Below are positions 9,023-16,966 of a DNA stretch of 64,000 nucleotides, piece after piece. Numbering within the stretch: position 1 is the first letter of the stretch; the number at the start of each line of letters is the position of its first letter. A program made the position numbers and the translations under genes. The notes under the pieces are model-generated. The model saw only the letters and a list, made by a program, of their open reading frames with translations, did no database searches and had not been told where the DNA came from. Origin of the DNA: an uncultured Pelagibacteraceae bacterium (GTDB lineage Bacteria > Pseudomonadota > Alphaproteobacteria > Pelagibacterales > Pelagibacteraceae); contig CACOWO010000002.1 in assembly GCA_902630925.1 (NCBI GenBank), positions 1 through 64,000 on the forward strand. The letters are read 5' to 3'.

Positions 9023-9611
9023 TATACTTGTTTTTATCTAGATTTTTCTTACAGAGTGTTAGTTGTTTTCTATATTTATTTGCCATATCTTTTACAGATT
9101 TTGCATAGATAATGGCCTTCTTGTCTTTTGAATAATTTTTATAATCACCCCAGCCTTTGTAATAAGCTAAATACTGTTTGTAAGGGTCCTTCTTAGAAAT
9201 TTTCAAAATTTTATTTGTTTTATGAATATACCAACCTATAAAATCAACGGAGTCTTTAAATCTAGCTCTTGTAGCTAAAGGACTATTTGTTTCTCGTTTA
9301 TATTGTTCCCATGTTCCTTTTACTGCTTGTGAATAACCAAATGAACTTGAAGGTCTTTTAAAGGGAATTACTTTAAATAATTTTTTTCGTGGTGGCTTAG
9401 CTAACCAATCAAAATCACTTTCTTTTTTGACAAAGGCTAATTGTAAATGAATAGGAGCTCCCCATTTTTTGTATGAAGCTTTTGCATGCTTGTACCAAAG
9501 ATATCTTTCCTCAAAAATTGCACAACTATTTTGAGTATTTTTAGGAATTGAAGAACAAGCGCTTAATATGATTAAGATTGCAAGTAATATAATTTTTTTT
9601 AAATGAATCAC
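9012..9611 (-). CDS. Lipoprotein with transglycosylase SLT-like domain
   Basis: Exported lipoprotein of 199 residues. A lysine-containing hydrophobic signal ends in the lipobox LSAC with Cys19. The mature part has features of the lytic transglycosylase fold: a likely catalytic Glu64 in KKES, a following SSFGYSQA segment, and a late YYKGWGDY motif. It would cleave peptidoglycan at the outer membrane or in the periplasm. The start is GTG (9611); no ATG lies close enough to keep the signal. Activity is inferred from motifs only. Confidence 0.75.
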   Translation of the reverse strand: MIHLKKIILLAILIILSACSSIPKNTQNSCAIFEERYLWYKHAKASYKKWGAPIHLQLAFVKKESDFDWLAKPPRKKLFKVIPFKRPSSSFGYSQAVKGTWEQYKRETNSPLATRARFKDSVDFIGWYIHKTNKILKISKKDPYKQYLAYYKGWGDYKNYSKDKKAIIYAKSVKDMANKYRKQLTLCKKNLDKNKYIIF

Positions 9612-9631
9612 TTACTCACTTATACTAAAAA

Positions 9632-10135
9632 TTAGTTAAGCTTTCTCCACTTTTCTGGCATTATAAAAGATCCTTCCCACAAACCGAGCTTATTTTCTTT
9701 TGCGTACTCTTCATCTCTCACATAATCTTTTGAATATTTTTTGTAAGCCACTGCATTACCGCTTCTTACCATCCATTTATTAAGATTAATTTTATCCTTG
9801 TAACAAGTAGCTAAAAATCTTTTGTACCTATCTTTTGATGAAGAAATGCATTTTATTTTTGAATTATTAATTTTATCTATTAATTTTTTTTTTGCTATTA
9901 CGCCACACGAATAATTTTTATTAAATTCAAAACCAATTATCGATGAAATTTTTAAAAATGGTTTTTTACATTGTTGTTTGATTTCTGGGGCATCAATTCC
10001 TTCTAGCCTTATTTTTTTGTTATTAATATGTACGGTATCTCCATCAATTATTTTTGGTAATCCATAAATTTCTGTGCCGTTTAGTGTTTGTGTTAAAAAA
10101 AACGTTACAATTAATATTAAAGAAATTTTCACCAT
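9632..10135 (-). CDS. Secreted thermonuclease-like (SNase) nuclease
   Basis: Protein of 167 residues with a 20-residue signal peptide, then the staphylococcal-nuclease fold. Seen are IIDGDTVHI (metal-binding Asp), IRLEGIDAPE (catalytic Arg, Asp and Glu positions) and DRYKRFLA (second catalytic Arg), followed by the helical tail with GLWEGSF. Probably a periplasmic Ca-dependent nuclease; it may serve in nucleic-acid scavenging. The ATG overlaps the stop of the VanZ-like gene, so they are coupled. Confidence 0.85.
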   Translation of the reverse strand: MVKISLILIVTFFLTQTLNGTEIYGLPKIIDGDTVHINNKKIRLEGIDAPEIKQQCKKPFLKISSIIGFEFNKNYSCGVIAKKKLIDKINNSKIKCISSSKDRYKRFLATCYKDKINLNKWMVRSGNAVAYKKYSKDYVRDEEYAKENKLGLWEGSFIMPEKWRKLN

Positions 10136-10512
10136 TTTATAAATCTATTAAATAATAAAACTATAGCTACTCCAGCAATATTAGCTATTAAATCGTACAA
10201 TTCAAAAGCTCTATTGGGAACTATTAAGTGGGAAATTTCTAATACGCAAGAAATAAATATAATAAATAGATAATTGGAAAAAATTTTCTTAACTCTTACT
10301 CTTACTATTATTGCCAACACAGTAATATAAGAAAAAAAAATTAAATGATTAATTGATGTTCCGATTGGATTATCAATTAAATTCGGTTGTTGACCTAAAT
10401 TTCCATATAATAAATATCCTATCAAACTTCCAGGAAATAAATACAAAATTAGTAAAACTAATAATGAAAAATAGTAAATGTGCTCTGTTAGTTTAAATAT
10501 AGTATTTTTCAT
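10129..10512 (-). CDS. VanZ-like small membrane protein
   Basis: Short inner-membrane protein of 127 residues from the ATG at 10512, with four hydrophobic segments. It carries the VanZ-family pattern of a PNLIDN-type loop, a polar N-x-x-x-F helix and a final E-x-x-Q/H-like segment (LEISHLI...FELYDLIANIAG). Function of the family is unknown. A longer reading would run into the divergent gpmA gene; ATGs at 10512 and 10533 both avoid this, and 10512 gives a normal first helix. It is coupled to the nuclease gene. Confidence 0.65.
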   Translation of the reverse strand: MKNTIFKLTEHIYYFSLLVLLILYLFPGSLIGYLLYGNLGQQPNLIDNPIGTSINHLIFFSYITVLAIIVRVRVKKIFSNYLFIIFISCVLEISHLIVPNRAFELYDLIANIAGVAIVLLFNRFIKW

Positions 10513-10552
10513 TATCGGTTTATTATAGTACATATTAACTATTTTGACGATT

Positions 10553-11272
10553 ATGACTAAATTAATTCTCACAAGACATGGACAAAGTATTTGGAATGCA
10601 GAAAATAGGTTTACTGGTTGGGTAGATGTAGATCTTTCCGATAAAGGAGTCCTTGAAGCAGAAAAATCAGGTCAGATTATAAAAGAATTAAATATTAAAA
10701 TTGATATTTCATATACGTCATATTTAAAAAGGGCGATAAAAACTCTTACAACTATTCTACAAAAAAATAGCCTAGAACTTAAATTCAATACTGCATGGCA
10801 ACTTAATGAAAGGCACTATGGATCTTTAACAGGTTTAAACAAAGAAGAAACAAAGAATAAAATTGGTGAAGAACAATTCAAAAGGTATAGGAGGTCCTGG
10901 GATATAGCCCCTCCTCCCATGGAGAAAAAAAGTGAATACCACAATTTATTCAGTCCACTAAATGCTAGTATACCTGTGGGTATGACGCCATTTACAGAAT
11001 CTTTAAAAAGTACTTACGATAGAGTAGTTCCTTTTTATGAAAATGAAATTAAAAAAAATCTTGCAGAAAATAAAAATGTTTTAATTTCAGCTCATGGAAA
11101 CTCTTTAAGAGCTTTATGTAAATATTTATTTAATATTTCAGATGTAAAAATAAATGAATTGGAAATACCAACGGGTAATCCTCTAGTGATCGAATTTGGT
11201 GATAATTTGAAAATTGAAAAATATTATTATTTAGATAAGTCTAGAGCTAAGGATATAATTTTTAATCAATAA
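10553..11272 (+). CDS. gpmA: 2,3-bisphosphoglycerate-dependent phosphoglycerate mutase
   Basis: Glycolytic/gluconeogenic mutase interconverting 3- and 2-phosphoglycerate, 239 residues from the ATG at 10553. The phosphohistidine motif LTRHGQSIWN has His9. RHYGSLTGLNKEET, the PPPM loop and the second histidine motif SAHGNSLRALCKY are all present. A TTG three codons upstream is unlikely. It lies alone on the plus strand, with its end overlapping murU by 11 bases. Confidence 0.95.
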   Translation: MTKLILTRHGQSIWNAENRFTGWVDVDLSDKGVLEAEKSGQIIKELNIKIDISYTSYLKRAIKTLTTILQKNSLELKFNTAWQLNERHYGSLTGLNKEETKNKIGEEQFKRYRRSWDIAPPPMEKKSEYHNLFSPLNASIPVGMTPFTESLKSTYDRVVPFYENEIKKNLAENKNVLISAHGNSLRALCKYLFNISDVKINELEIPTGNPLVIEFGDNLKIEKYYYLDKSRAKDIIFNQ

Positions 11273-11960
11273 GATTAAGATTTATAATTTTCTTATACAT
11301 GTCAAAAGTATTTAAGTGATAAAACTTTTGATTGCTTTCTAAGCCCAGTAACTTTTTATCTTTTATTAGTTTATTCCACACCTTATTCATTGAAAAAACT
11401 TCTGTTTTTTCGTTAATTAAAACACTTCTATTTGTAATTTGTAACCCAGTAAAAATAAATTGATTTTCATCATCCTTTGAAATTTTTTCATTATTTAAAT
11501 TAAAATCCCCTTTAAAAGAAGGATCGATAGATAATTTCTTGTTCACTAGAAGTAGAGTAGGTTTATTACCTTTAAAATAAATCTCTTCAAGAGTCTTCAA
11601 TTCTTCAAGGTAGAGCTTGCTCCAGACTGTATCTGGATTAATTACAAAAAATGGGCTATCTCCAAAATTTTGTGAACCCTTAAGGACACCTCCACCTGTA
11701 TCTAATAGTAAATCTTCCTCATTAGAGATGGTTATCCTTACTTGATATCTTTTTTTATTAATAAATTTTTGTATCTGGTCAGGAAGGTAATGAACATTAA
11801 TACTTATTTCTTGTACACCATGACTGATCAGTAAATTTATAGCCCTTTCCAGCAATGTAAGATTATTTATTTCTAATAATGGTTTTGGGGTTTTAAGAGT
11901 TAAAGGTTGCATTCTTTTCCCTAGTCCTGCAGCCAAAATCATTCCATGCTTAATACTCAT
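11262..11960 (-). CDS. murU: N-acetylmuramate 1-phosphate uridylyltransferase (MurU-like)
   Basis: Nucleotidyltransferase of 232 residues. The N-terminal signature GMILAAGLGKRMQPLTLKTPKPL binds the nucleotide, DTGGGVLKG follows, and FVINPDTVWS carries the metal-binding Asp. In the MurU pathway it makes UDP-MurNAc from MurNAc-1-phosphate, bypassing de novo synthesis. Assignment rests on the motif set plus the immediate AmgK-like kinase upstream, coupled by an ATGA overlap. Alone the protein could be read as a generic NTP-transferase. Confidence 0.82.
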   Translation of the reverse strand: MSIKHGMILAAGLGKRMQPLTLKTPKPLLEINNLTLLERAINLLISHGVQEISINVHYLPDQIQKFINKKRYQVRITISNEEDLLLDTGGGVLKGSQNFGDSPFFVINPDTVWSKLYLEELKTLEEIYFKGNKPTLLLVNKKLSIDPSFKGDFNLNNEKISKDDENQFIFTGLQITNRSVLINEKTEVFSMNKVWNKLIKDKKLLGLESNQKFYHLNTFDMYKKIINLNLID

Positions 11961-12919
11961 GTTATGTTAAATTTCTTAAATTTTTTAATAGATAAGTGTT
12001 TATAAAATAATAACTTTAAATTTTTAAGCACAGGATTTTGTAATCTTTTTTCTATGAGCATCCATGTGTAAGGTAAAAATTTAAGATAACGATTTTTCTT
12101 ATCTCTTTTGTATAAACGCACAAATATTCCTAATATTTTTAAATTTCTTTGCACTGATAAAATATCAAAGTCATTTTTTAATTTTTGAATATGATCGTTT
12201 TTAAGTTTTGACTTCTTATGATAAAAATCAAATAGTTTATTTTGTAATTGACCCGGTAATTTTATTCTTACATCGTCAATTAAAGATGCTATGTCATACA
12301 ATGGATTTCCAATAATAGCATCTTGGCTATCAATTATTCCTAATTTTTTTTTATTAATCATTATATTTGAAATGTGAAAATCTCTATGTACAAAAGTATT
12401 ATTTTGATAATTTAGTTTTTTATAAACTTTATTTAATTCATGCCTTAAAATTTTTTTTATATTAGTAATTTTTTTATTTTTTAGAACATATTTTAAATAC
12501 CAATCAAAAAATAAATCAGACTCTTTATGAAGATTGGATAATGTGTATTTTGGTATTGTAATTTTTAGCTTTTCAAATCTATATAGTTTTTTTACTTTTA
12601 TTTTTTGTATCTTTATTAATAATTTTACTACTAGTTTGTAGCTATTAAGTTTATTTTTTTTCGAAATTACGTGATCGTAGAAAGATTTTTCTCCTAAATC
12701 AGATATTTCGATCATCTCATTTTTATAATGGTTGCTTAATAATTTTGGAGCATTAATCCTATTACTATTAAGAATATTATTTATTACTGTGTATACCGCA
12801 AGATTTTTAAATTTTTCCTTTTTAGCAGAAACTATGATTGAGGTTTTATTATTTTTTTTTAATCTATAAAATTCTCTAAAAGAAGCATCTCCTGAAATTT
12901 TTTTCAATTTATATTTCAT
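11957..12919 (-). CDS. amgK: AmgK-like aminoglycoside-phosphotransferase-fold sugar kinase
   Basis: Kinase of 320 residues expected to phosphorylate the anomeric hydroxyl of MurNAc/GlcNAc for cell-wall recycling. The catalytic segment FVHRDFHISNIMI is followed by LGIIDSQDAIIGNPLYDIASL, the APH-type Brenner and metal motifs. The ATG at 12919 overlaps tsaE by 11 bases; an upstream ATG at 12949 lies deeper in tsaE and is less likely. The tsaE-amgK-murU order is widespread in alphaproteobacteria, which supports the call. The sequence is unusually lysine- and asparagine-rich. Confidence 0.82.
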   Translation of the reverse strand: MKYKLKKISGDASFREFYRLKKNNKTSIIVSAKKEKFKNLAVYTVINNILNSNRINAPKLLSNHYKNEMIEISDLGEKSFYDHVISKKNKLNSYKLVVKLLIKIQKIKVKKLYRFEKLKITIPKYTLSNLHKESDLFFDWYLKYVLKNKKITNIKKILRHELNKVYKKLNYQNNTFVHRDFHISNIMINKKKLGIIDSQDAIIGNPLYDIASLIDDVRIKLPGQLQNKLFDFYHKKSKLKNDHIQKLKNDFDILSVQRNLKILGIFVRLYKRDKKNRYLKFLPYTWMLIEKRLQNPVLKNLKLLFYKHLSIKKFKKFNIT

Positions 12920-13361
12920 TTTCAAAATCTTTCCATTTCCCAAGCGCATAAATTTTCATTTTTCTTTCTTTGTCATTTTCTCCATATTCAAAATGAATTT
13001 CTAATTTATTAGTCAATGGTGTTTTAATTAAGTCTGGCCATTCTATAATTTTAACTGTTTTTTCATTTTCTGAAAAAATACCAAGATGATCTAATTCATT
13101 GGCTTTTTTTATCCGATAAAGATCGTAATGCATAATCTTAAGATCTTTAATTTCATATTCATAAAGTAAGTTAAATGTAGGACTCAACACTTCTGTTTCT
13201 TTGAGTCCTTTTTGATTTTGTAAGTTATTAATTAAAAATCTTGTGAATGTAGTCTTCCCTACACCGATTTCACCAATTAAAAAAATGCAATCTCCATTTT
13301 CTAATTTTTTCGAAACTGATTTAGATATTTGATTTAAATGGTCTAAAGATTTAACAATCAT
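12909..13361 (-). CDS. tsaE: tRNA t6A biosynthesis ATPase TsaE
   Basis: P-loop protein of 150 residues needed, with TsaB, TsaC and TsaD, for threonylcarbamoyl-adenosine at position 37 of ANN-decoding tRNAs. The Walker A loop GEIGVGKTTF and the segment MHYDLYRI are characteristic of the YjeE/TsaE family. ATG at 13361. It heads the tsaE-amgK-murU operon and lies 9 bases after ahcY transcription would begin to be separated, both on the minus strand. TsaB is elsewhere in the window (57845-58228). Confidence 0.9.
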   Translation of the reverse strand: MIVKSLDHLNQISKSVSKKLENGDCIFLIGEIGVGKTTFTRFLINNLQNQKGLKETEVLSPTFNLLYEYEIKDLKIMHYDLYRIKKANELDHLGIFSENEKTVKIIEWPDLIKTPLTNKLEIHFEYGENDKERKMKIYALGKWKDFENEI

Positions 13362-13370
13362 TAGCTACTG

Positions 13371-14660
13371 TTAGTAGCGATAAGTATCTGGTTTAAATGG
13401 TCCTGATGGTTTAACGCTAATATAATCGGCTTGCTCTTTTGACATTTTTGTTAATTTAGCTCCCACTTTTTCTAGATGAAGCATTGCAACTTTTTCATCA
13501 AGATGCTTGGGTAGTACATAAACTTTCTTCTCATATTTATTTGAATTATTCCATAATTCAATTTGAGCAATAACTTGATTTGTGAATGAAGCACTCATTA
13601 CGAAACTAGGATGCCCTGTAGCGCATCCAAGATTTACTAATCTTCCCTCTGCTAAAAGAATAATCCTTTTTTTACTAGGCAATTCAATTTCATGAACTTG
13701 AGGTTTTATTTCGTCCCACTTATAATTTTTTAATGCTTCAACTTGAATTTCGTTGTCAAAGTGACCAATGTTACAAAGTATTGCTCTGTCTTTCATATTT
13801 CTCATATGATCTGCTGTGACTATATCTTTATTCCCTGTAGCGGTTACAACTATATCAGCGTCTTTAATAGCTTCATCCATAACAACAACTTCGTAGCCTT
13901 CCATAGCAGCTTGTAACGCACATATAGGGTCTGTCTCGGTAACCATAACCCTTGCACCTGCTTGACGTAATGAAGCTGCACTTCCTTTACCAACATCCCC
14001 AAATCCAGCTACAATGGCTACTTTACCTGACATCATAACATCGGTAGCTCTTTTTATACCGTCTACTAAACTTTCTCTACAACCATAGAGGTTGTCGAAT
14101 TTAGATTTTGTAACTGAGTCATTTACATTTATAGCAGGGATTAATAATTCTTTATTAGACTCCATTTTTTTAAGTGCTAAAACTCCTGTTGTAGTTTCTT
14201 CTGAAACTCCCTTAACATCTTTTAATAAATTTTTATATTCTTTATGCATTAAGGCTGTAAGATCACCACCATCATCTAAAATCATATTTGGCTTCCAATC
14301 TTTTTTTCCTTCAATAGTTTGTTTAACACACCACCAGTACTCTTCTTCTGTCTCACCTTTCCAAGCAAATACAGGGATACCCGCTTTTGCTATTGCTGCT
14401 GCAGCGTGATCTTGTGTTGAAAAAATATTACATGAGGACCATCTAACTTCTGCTCCTAATTCCACTAAAGTTTCAATTAAAACTGCGGTTTGTATTGTCA
14501 TGTGAAGACAACCTAGAATTCTTGCACCCTTTAAAGGTTTTTTGCCTTTATACTCTTTCCTCAAAGCCATAAGTCCTGGCATTTCTGTTTCTGCTAAAGA
14601 AATTTCTTTTCTGCCAAAATCTGCCTGGCTAATGTCTTTTACTTTATAATCTTGCGCCAT
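13371..14660 (-). CDS. ahcY: S-adenosylhomocysteine hydrolase
   Basis: NAD-dependent enzyme that splits S-adenosylhomocysteine into adenosine and homocysteine, completing the methyl cycle with MetK (51909-53072). About 429 residues from the ATG at 14660; an ATG-less extension upstream is unlikely. Seen are [21 protein letters not shown] (NAD-binding and catalytic Lys/Asp), [10 protein letters not shown] (Rossmann loop) and the C-terminal [13 protein letters not shown]. No riboswitch fits in the 48-base gap to chvG. Confidence 0.96.
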   Translation of the reverse strand: MAQDYKVKDISQADFGRKEISLAETEMPGLMALRKEYKGKKPLKGARILGCLHMTIQTAVLIETLVELGAEVRWSSCNIFSTQDHAAAAIAKAGIPVFAWKGETEEEYWWCVKQTIEGKKDWKPNMILDDGGDLTALMHKEYKNLLKDVKGVSEETTTGVLALKKMESNKELLIPAINVNDSVTKSKFDNLYGCRESLVDGIKRATDVMMSGKVAIVAGFGDVGKGSAASLRQAGARVMVTETDPICALQAAMEGYEVVVMDEAIKDADIVVTATGNKDIVTADHMRNMKDRAILCNIGHFDNEIQVEALKNYKWDEIKPQVHEIELPSKKRIILLAEGRLVNLGCATGHPSFVMSASFTNQVIAQIELWNNSNKYEKKVYVLPKHLDEKVAMLHLEKVGAKLTKMSKEQADYISVKPSGPFKPDTYRY

Positions 14661-14708
14661 ATTGAAGGAGTTATTATCAACATAAATAAACCATAGCAAG
14701 AAATAATG

Positions 14709-16229
14709 TTAGGACAATTTAGGAAGTAAAACCTCAACCTGTGCTCCTTTTGCATTCAGCCTATTTGAAGCTGCGATTGTACCTTTATGTAATTGAACAA
14801 TGTTTTTTACAATATTCAAGCCTAGGCCAGAATGTTTTCCAAATCTAGTAGGCCTGTTACTGTAAAAACGTTTAAATATTTTCTGAGGTGATGTTTCAGC
14901 AAAACCGGGTCCCTCATCTTTAACTGATAATAATAGATTGCTTGAAGTTTCTTCAAGACTGATTTCAATTTTTTGATTATCTTCACTAAAGGAAATAGAG
15001 TTATCTAAAAGGTTCGCGATAACCTGTTCTATTCTATTACTAATACCAAATATAAAATATCCATTTTTACTTTTAATTTTATTTATTACTCTAATCTCAA
15101 TTTTTTTATTTTGGTTAATTAGATCTTGATTAAAATCTTCAACCACTCCATTAATAATTTCAACTAAATTAATCTTGCTCATTTTCTCACGAGATAAAGA
15201 CGCCTCGTCTTTTAGCATTTGAGTGTAATCCGTTATTAATCTTTCTATCCGTTCAGCATCATGATTTATTATTTTAAGAAGTTTTTCACCCTCATTTTTT
15301 TCTGTAGTTTTGTCTAAAAGTTCTGAAGCGCTTTTTAAGGATGCAAGTGGATTTCTTATTTCATGAGCTAAATCATTTGAGAATGTTTCTGCTCTATTAG
15401 TTCTTTGTTGTAATTCTTTGGTCATTTCATCTATTGATTGAGTTAATTTTCCGATTTCATCGTCTCTTACAAAAACTTTGTTTATATCAATTGTTTGGTT
15501 AGATTTTTTTTTAATTCCGTCACTAAATTTTACAAGAATTCCAATTGGTTTAAGAATATATTTATTTAAAAATAAAGAAAATATTAAAATCACAATTGCA
15601 ACTGCAATCATTGTTCTTATTATAAATGCTTTTCTCTCTCTTACGGCTGTAGTGATGTCATTCGCTTGTTCCGATACTACAATGTATCCAATATCGTTAT
15701 TTAAAAATTTAATTTTACTTAATGTGCTTACAAAAAAATTATTTTTTTCATCGTTAGTTAATGTCATTACTTCATCATTATATTTGTTTGTAATGATATC
15801 TTTAATTTCATCTATCTCCTCTTCTTCAAGTCTCTCTTCAATTTCTGGTGTTATTGTTTCACCACCCAAAGATTCTTCAAAAATTATATCTGAGCCTGTA
15901 AAAACACTTTGATCCAAATCTAAAATATTTGTGTCACCTATAAGATTTCCAGATAAATCATAAAATTGAACACGATCTAAACTTTGAAATAAAAATCTTG
16001 TAGAAAGCAAGAAATCTCTAATTCCCTCTTTGGTGTATTCTATATTAAGTCGTTCGAGATTATCCTTGGTATTATTAATGACTATTCTATGATTTTCTGA
16101 TCTTTCTTTTACTAAGGTTGGCTGGATTGCTTCAAGGTATATAATTGTGAAAAGTCCTAAAACAGAAAAAACTGTAAGGTTAATTATTAAAAACTTCTTT
16201 AGAATAGAAGCTGATTTTTTTTGTTTCAT
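14709..16229 (-). CDS. chvG: ChvG/ExoS-type sensor histidine kinase
   Basis: Membrane sensor of 506 residues. One N-terminal helix (about 13-35) and a second near 200-222 flank a periplasmic sensor. HAMP follows, then the dimerisation H-box FSNDLAHEIRNPLASL, N-box IANLLDNSISFS, and G-boxes DEGPGF and GLGLNIVK. Phosphorylates ChvI. In rhizobia the pair responds to envelope and acid stress. Its ATG overlaps the chvI stop (TAATG). In many alphaproteobacteria hprK and PTS genes follow; here ahcY follows directly. Confidence 0.88.
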   Translation of the reverse strand: MKQKKSASILKKFLIINLTVFSVLGLFTIIYLEAIQPTLVKERSENHRIVINNTKDNLERLNIEYTKEGIRDFLLSTRFLFQSLDRVQFYDLSGNLIGDTNILDLDQSVFTGSDIIFEESLGGETITPEIEERLEEEEIDEIKDIITNKYNDEVMTLTNDEKNNFFVSTLSKIKFLNNDIGYIVVSEQANDITTAVRERKAFIIRTMIAVAIVILIFSLFLNKYILKPIGILVKFSDGIKKKSNQTIDINKVFVRDDEIGKLTQSIDEMTKELQQRTNRAETFSNDLAHEIRNPLASLKSASELLDKTTEKNEGEKLLKIINHDAERIERLITDYTQMLKDEASLSREKMSKINLVEIINGVVEDFNQDLINQNKKIEIRVINKIKSKNGYFIFGISNRIEQVIANLLDNSISFSEDNQKIEISLEETSSNLLLSVKDEGPGFAETSPQKIFKRFYSNRPTRFGKHSGLGLNIVKNIVQLHKGTIAASNRLNAKGAQVEVLLPKLS

Positions 16230-16927
16230 TAGCTAACATTCCATCTATACCCACTTCCATATCTAGTTTCAATTGCAGAAAACTTTTCATCAACCTTTTT
16301 AAACTTTTTTCTTATTCTTTTTACATGACTATCAATTGTTCTGTCTTCAATTTCTGTATTTTCCTTATAAGCTATATCCATTAAGTGAGCTCTTTCCTTT
16401 ATAACCCCTGGTCTTTTAGCTAATTCTTTGACAATTAAAAATTCTGTAGTGGTCAGCTTATCTGGCAGAGCTTTTCCATTCCATTCGCACTCTAATTGAG
16501 CAGGGTCCAATTTTAATTTTCCGTGGCTAATTATATTTTTTGTATCATCAACAGTGTTAGTTTTTTTTCTTAATTGAACTCTTATTCTTTCTATCAAAAC
16601 CTTAGTAGAAAAACCTCCAGATTTTTTAACGAAGTCATCAGCACCTAGCTTCAAACCAAGCAGTTCATCAACCTCATCATCTTTTGATGTTAAAAAGATT
16701 ATTGGGATTGACATTTTTTTTTTAAGTTTTTTTAACAACTCTTCTCCATCCATCCTTGGCATTTTGATATCTAAAATTGCTAGGTCAGGTGGGTTTCTAG
16801 TTAATCCAATTAAAGCAGATTCTCCGTCGATATAAGTTTGAACTTTGAAACCTTCTCTTTCCAAAGCCATGCTTATACTTGTTAGTATATTTCTATCATC
16901 ATCTACTAAAGCAATTGTTTGAGTCAT
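16229..16927 (-). CDS. chvI: ChvI-type OmpR-family response regulator
   Basis: Transcription factor of 232 residues: receiver domain with DDD near the start, the phospho-acceptor in LAILDIKMPRMDGEE, and FLTSKDDEVDELLGLKLGADDF, then a C-terminal winged helix ending in ETRYGSGYRW. This closing motif and the adjacent ChvG identify the ChvI branch. It leads the chvI-chvG pair on the minus strand, 39 bases after polA. Target genes cannot be predicted from this window. Confidence 0.9.
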   Translation of the reverse strand: MTQTIALVDDDRNILTSISMALEREGFKVQTYIDGESALIGLTRNPPDLAILDIKMPRMDGEELLKKLKKKMSIPIIFLTSKDDEVDELLGLKLGADDFVKKSGGFSTKVLIERIRVQLRKKTNTVDDTKNIISHGKLKLDPAQLECEWNGKALPDKLTTTEFLIVKELAKRPGVIKERAHLMDIAYKENTEIEDRTIDSHVKRIRKKFKKVDEKFSAIETRYGSGYRWNVS

Positions 16928-16966
16928 ATTTTTATTCTCTTAATTATGTTGTCAAAATTTAGGCGT

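Noticed and set aside
14661..14708. SAH or SAM riboswitch before ahcY
   Set aside because: The 48-base gap is too short and holds no stem; the ATG-proximal region has no aptamer pattern.
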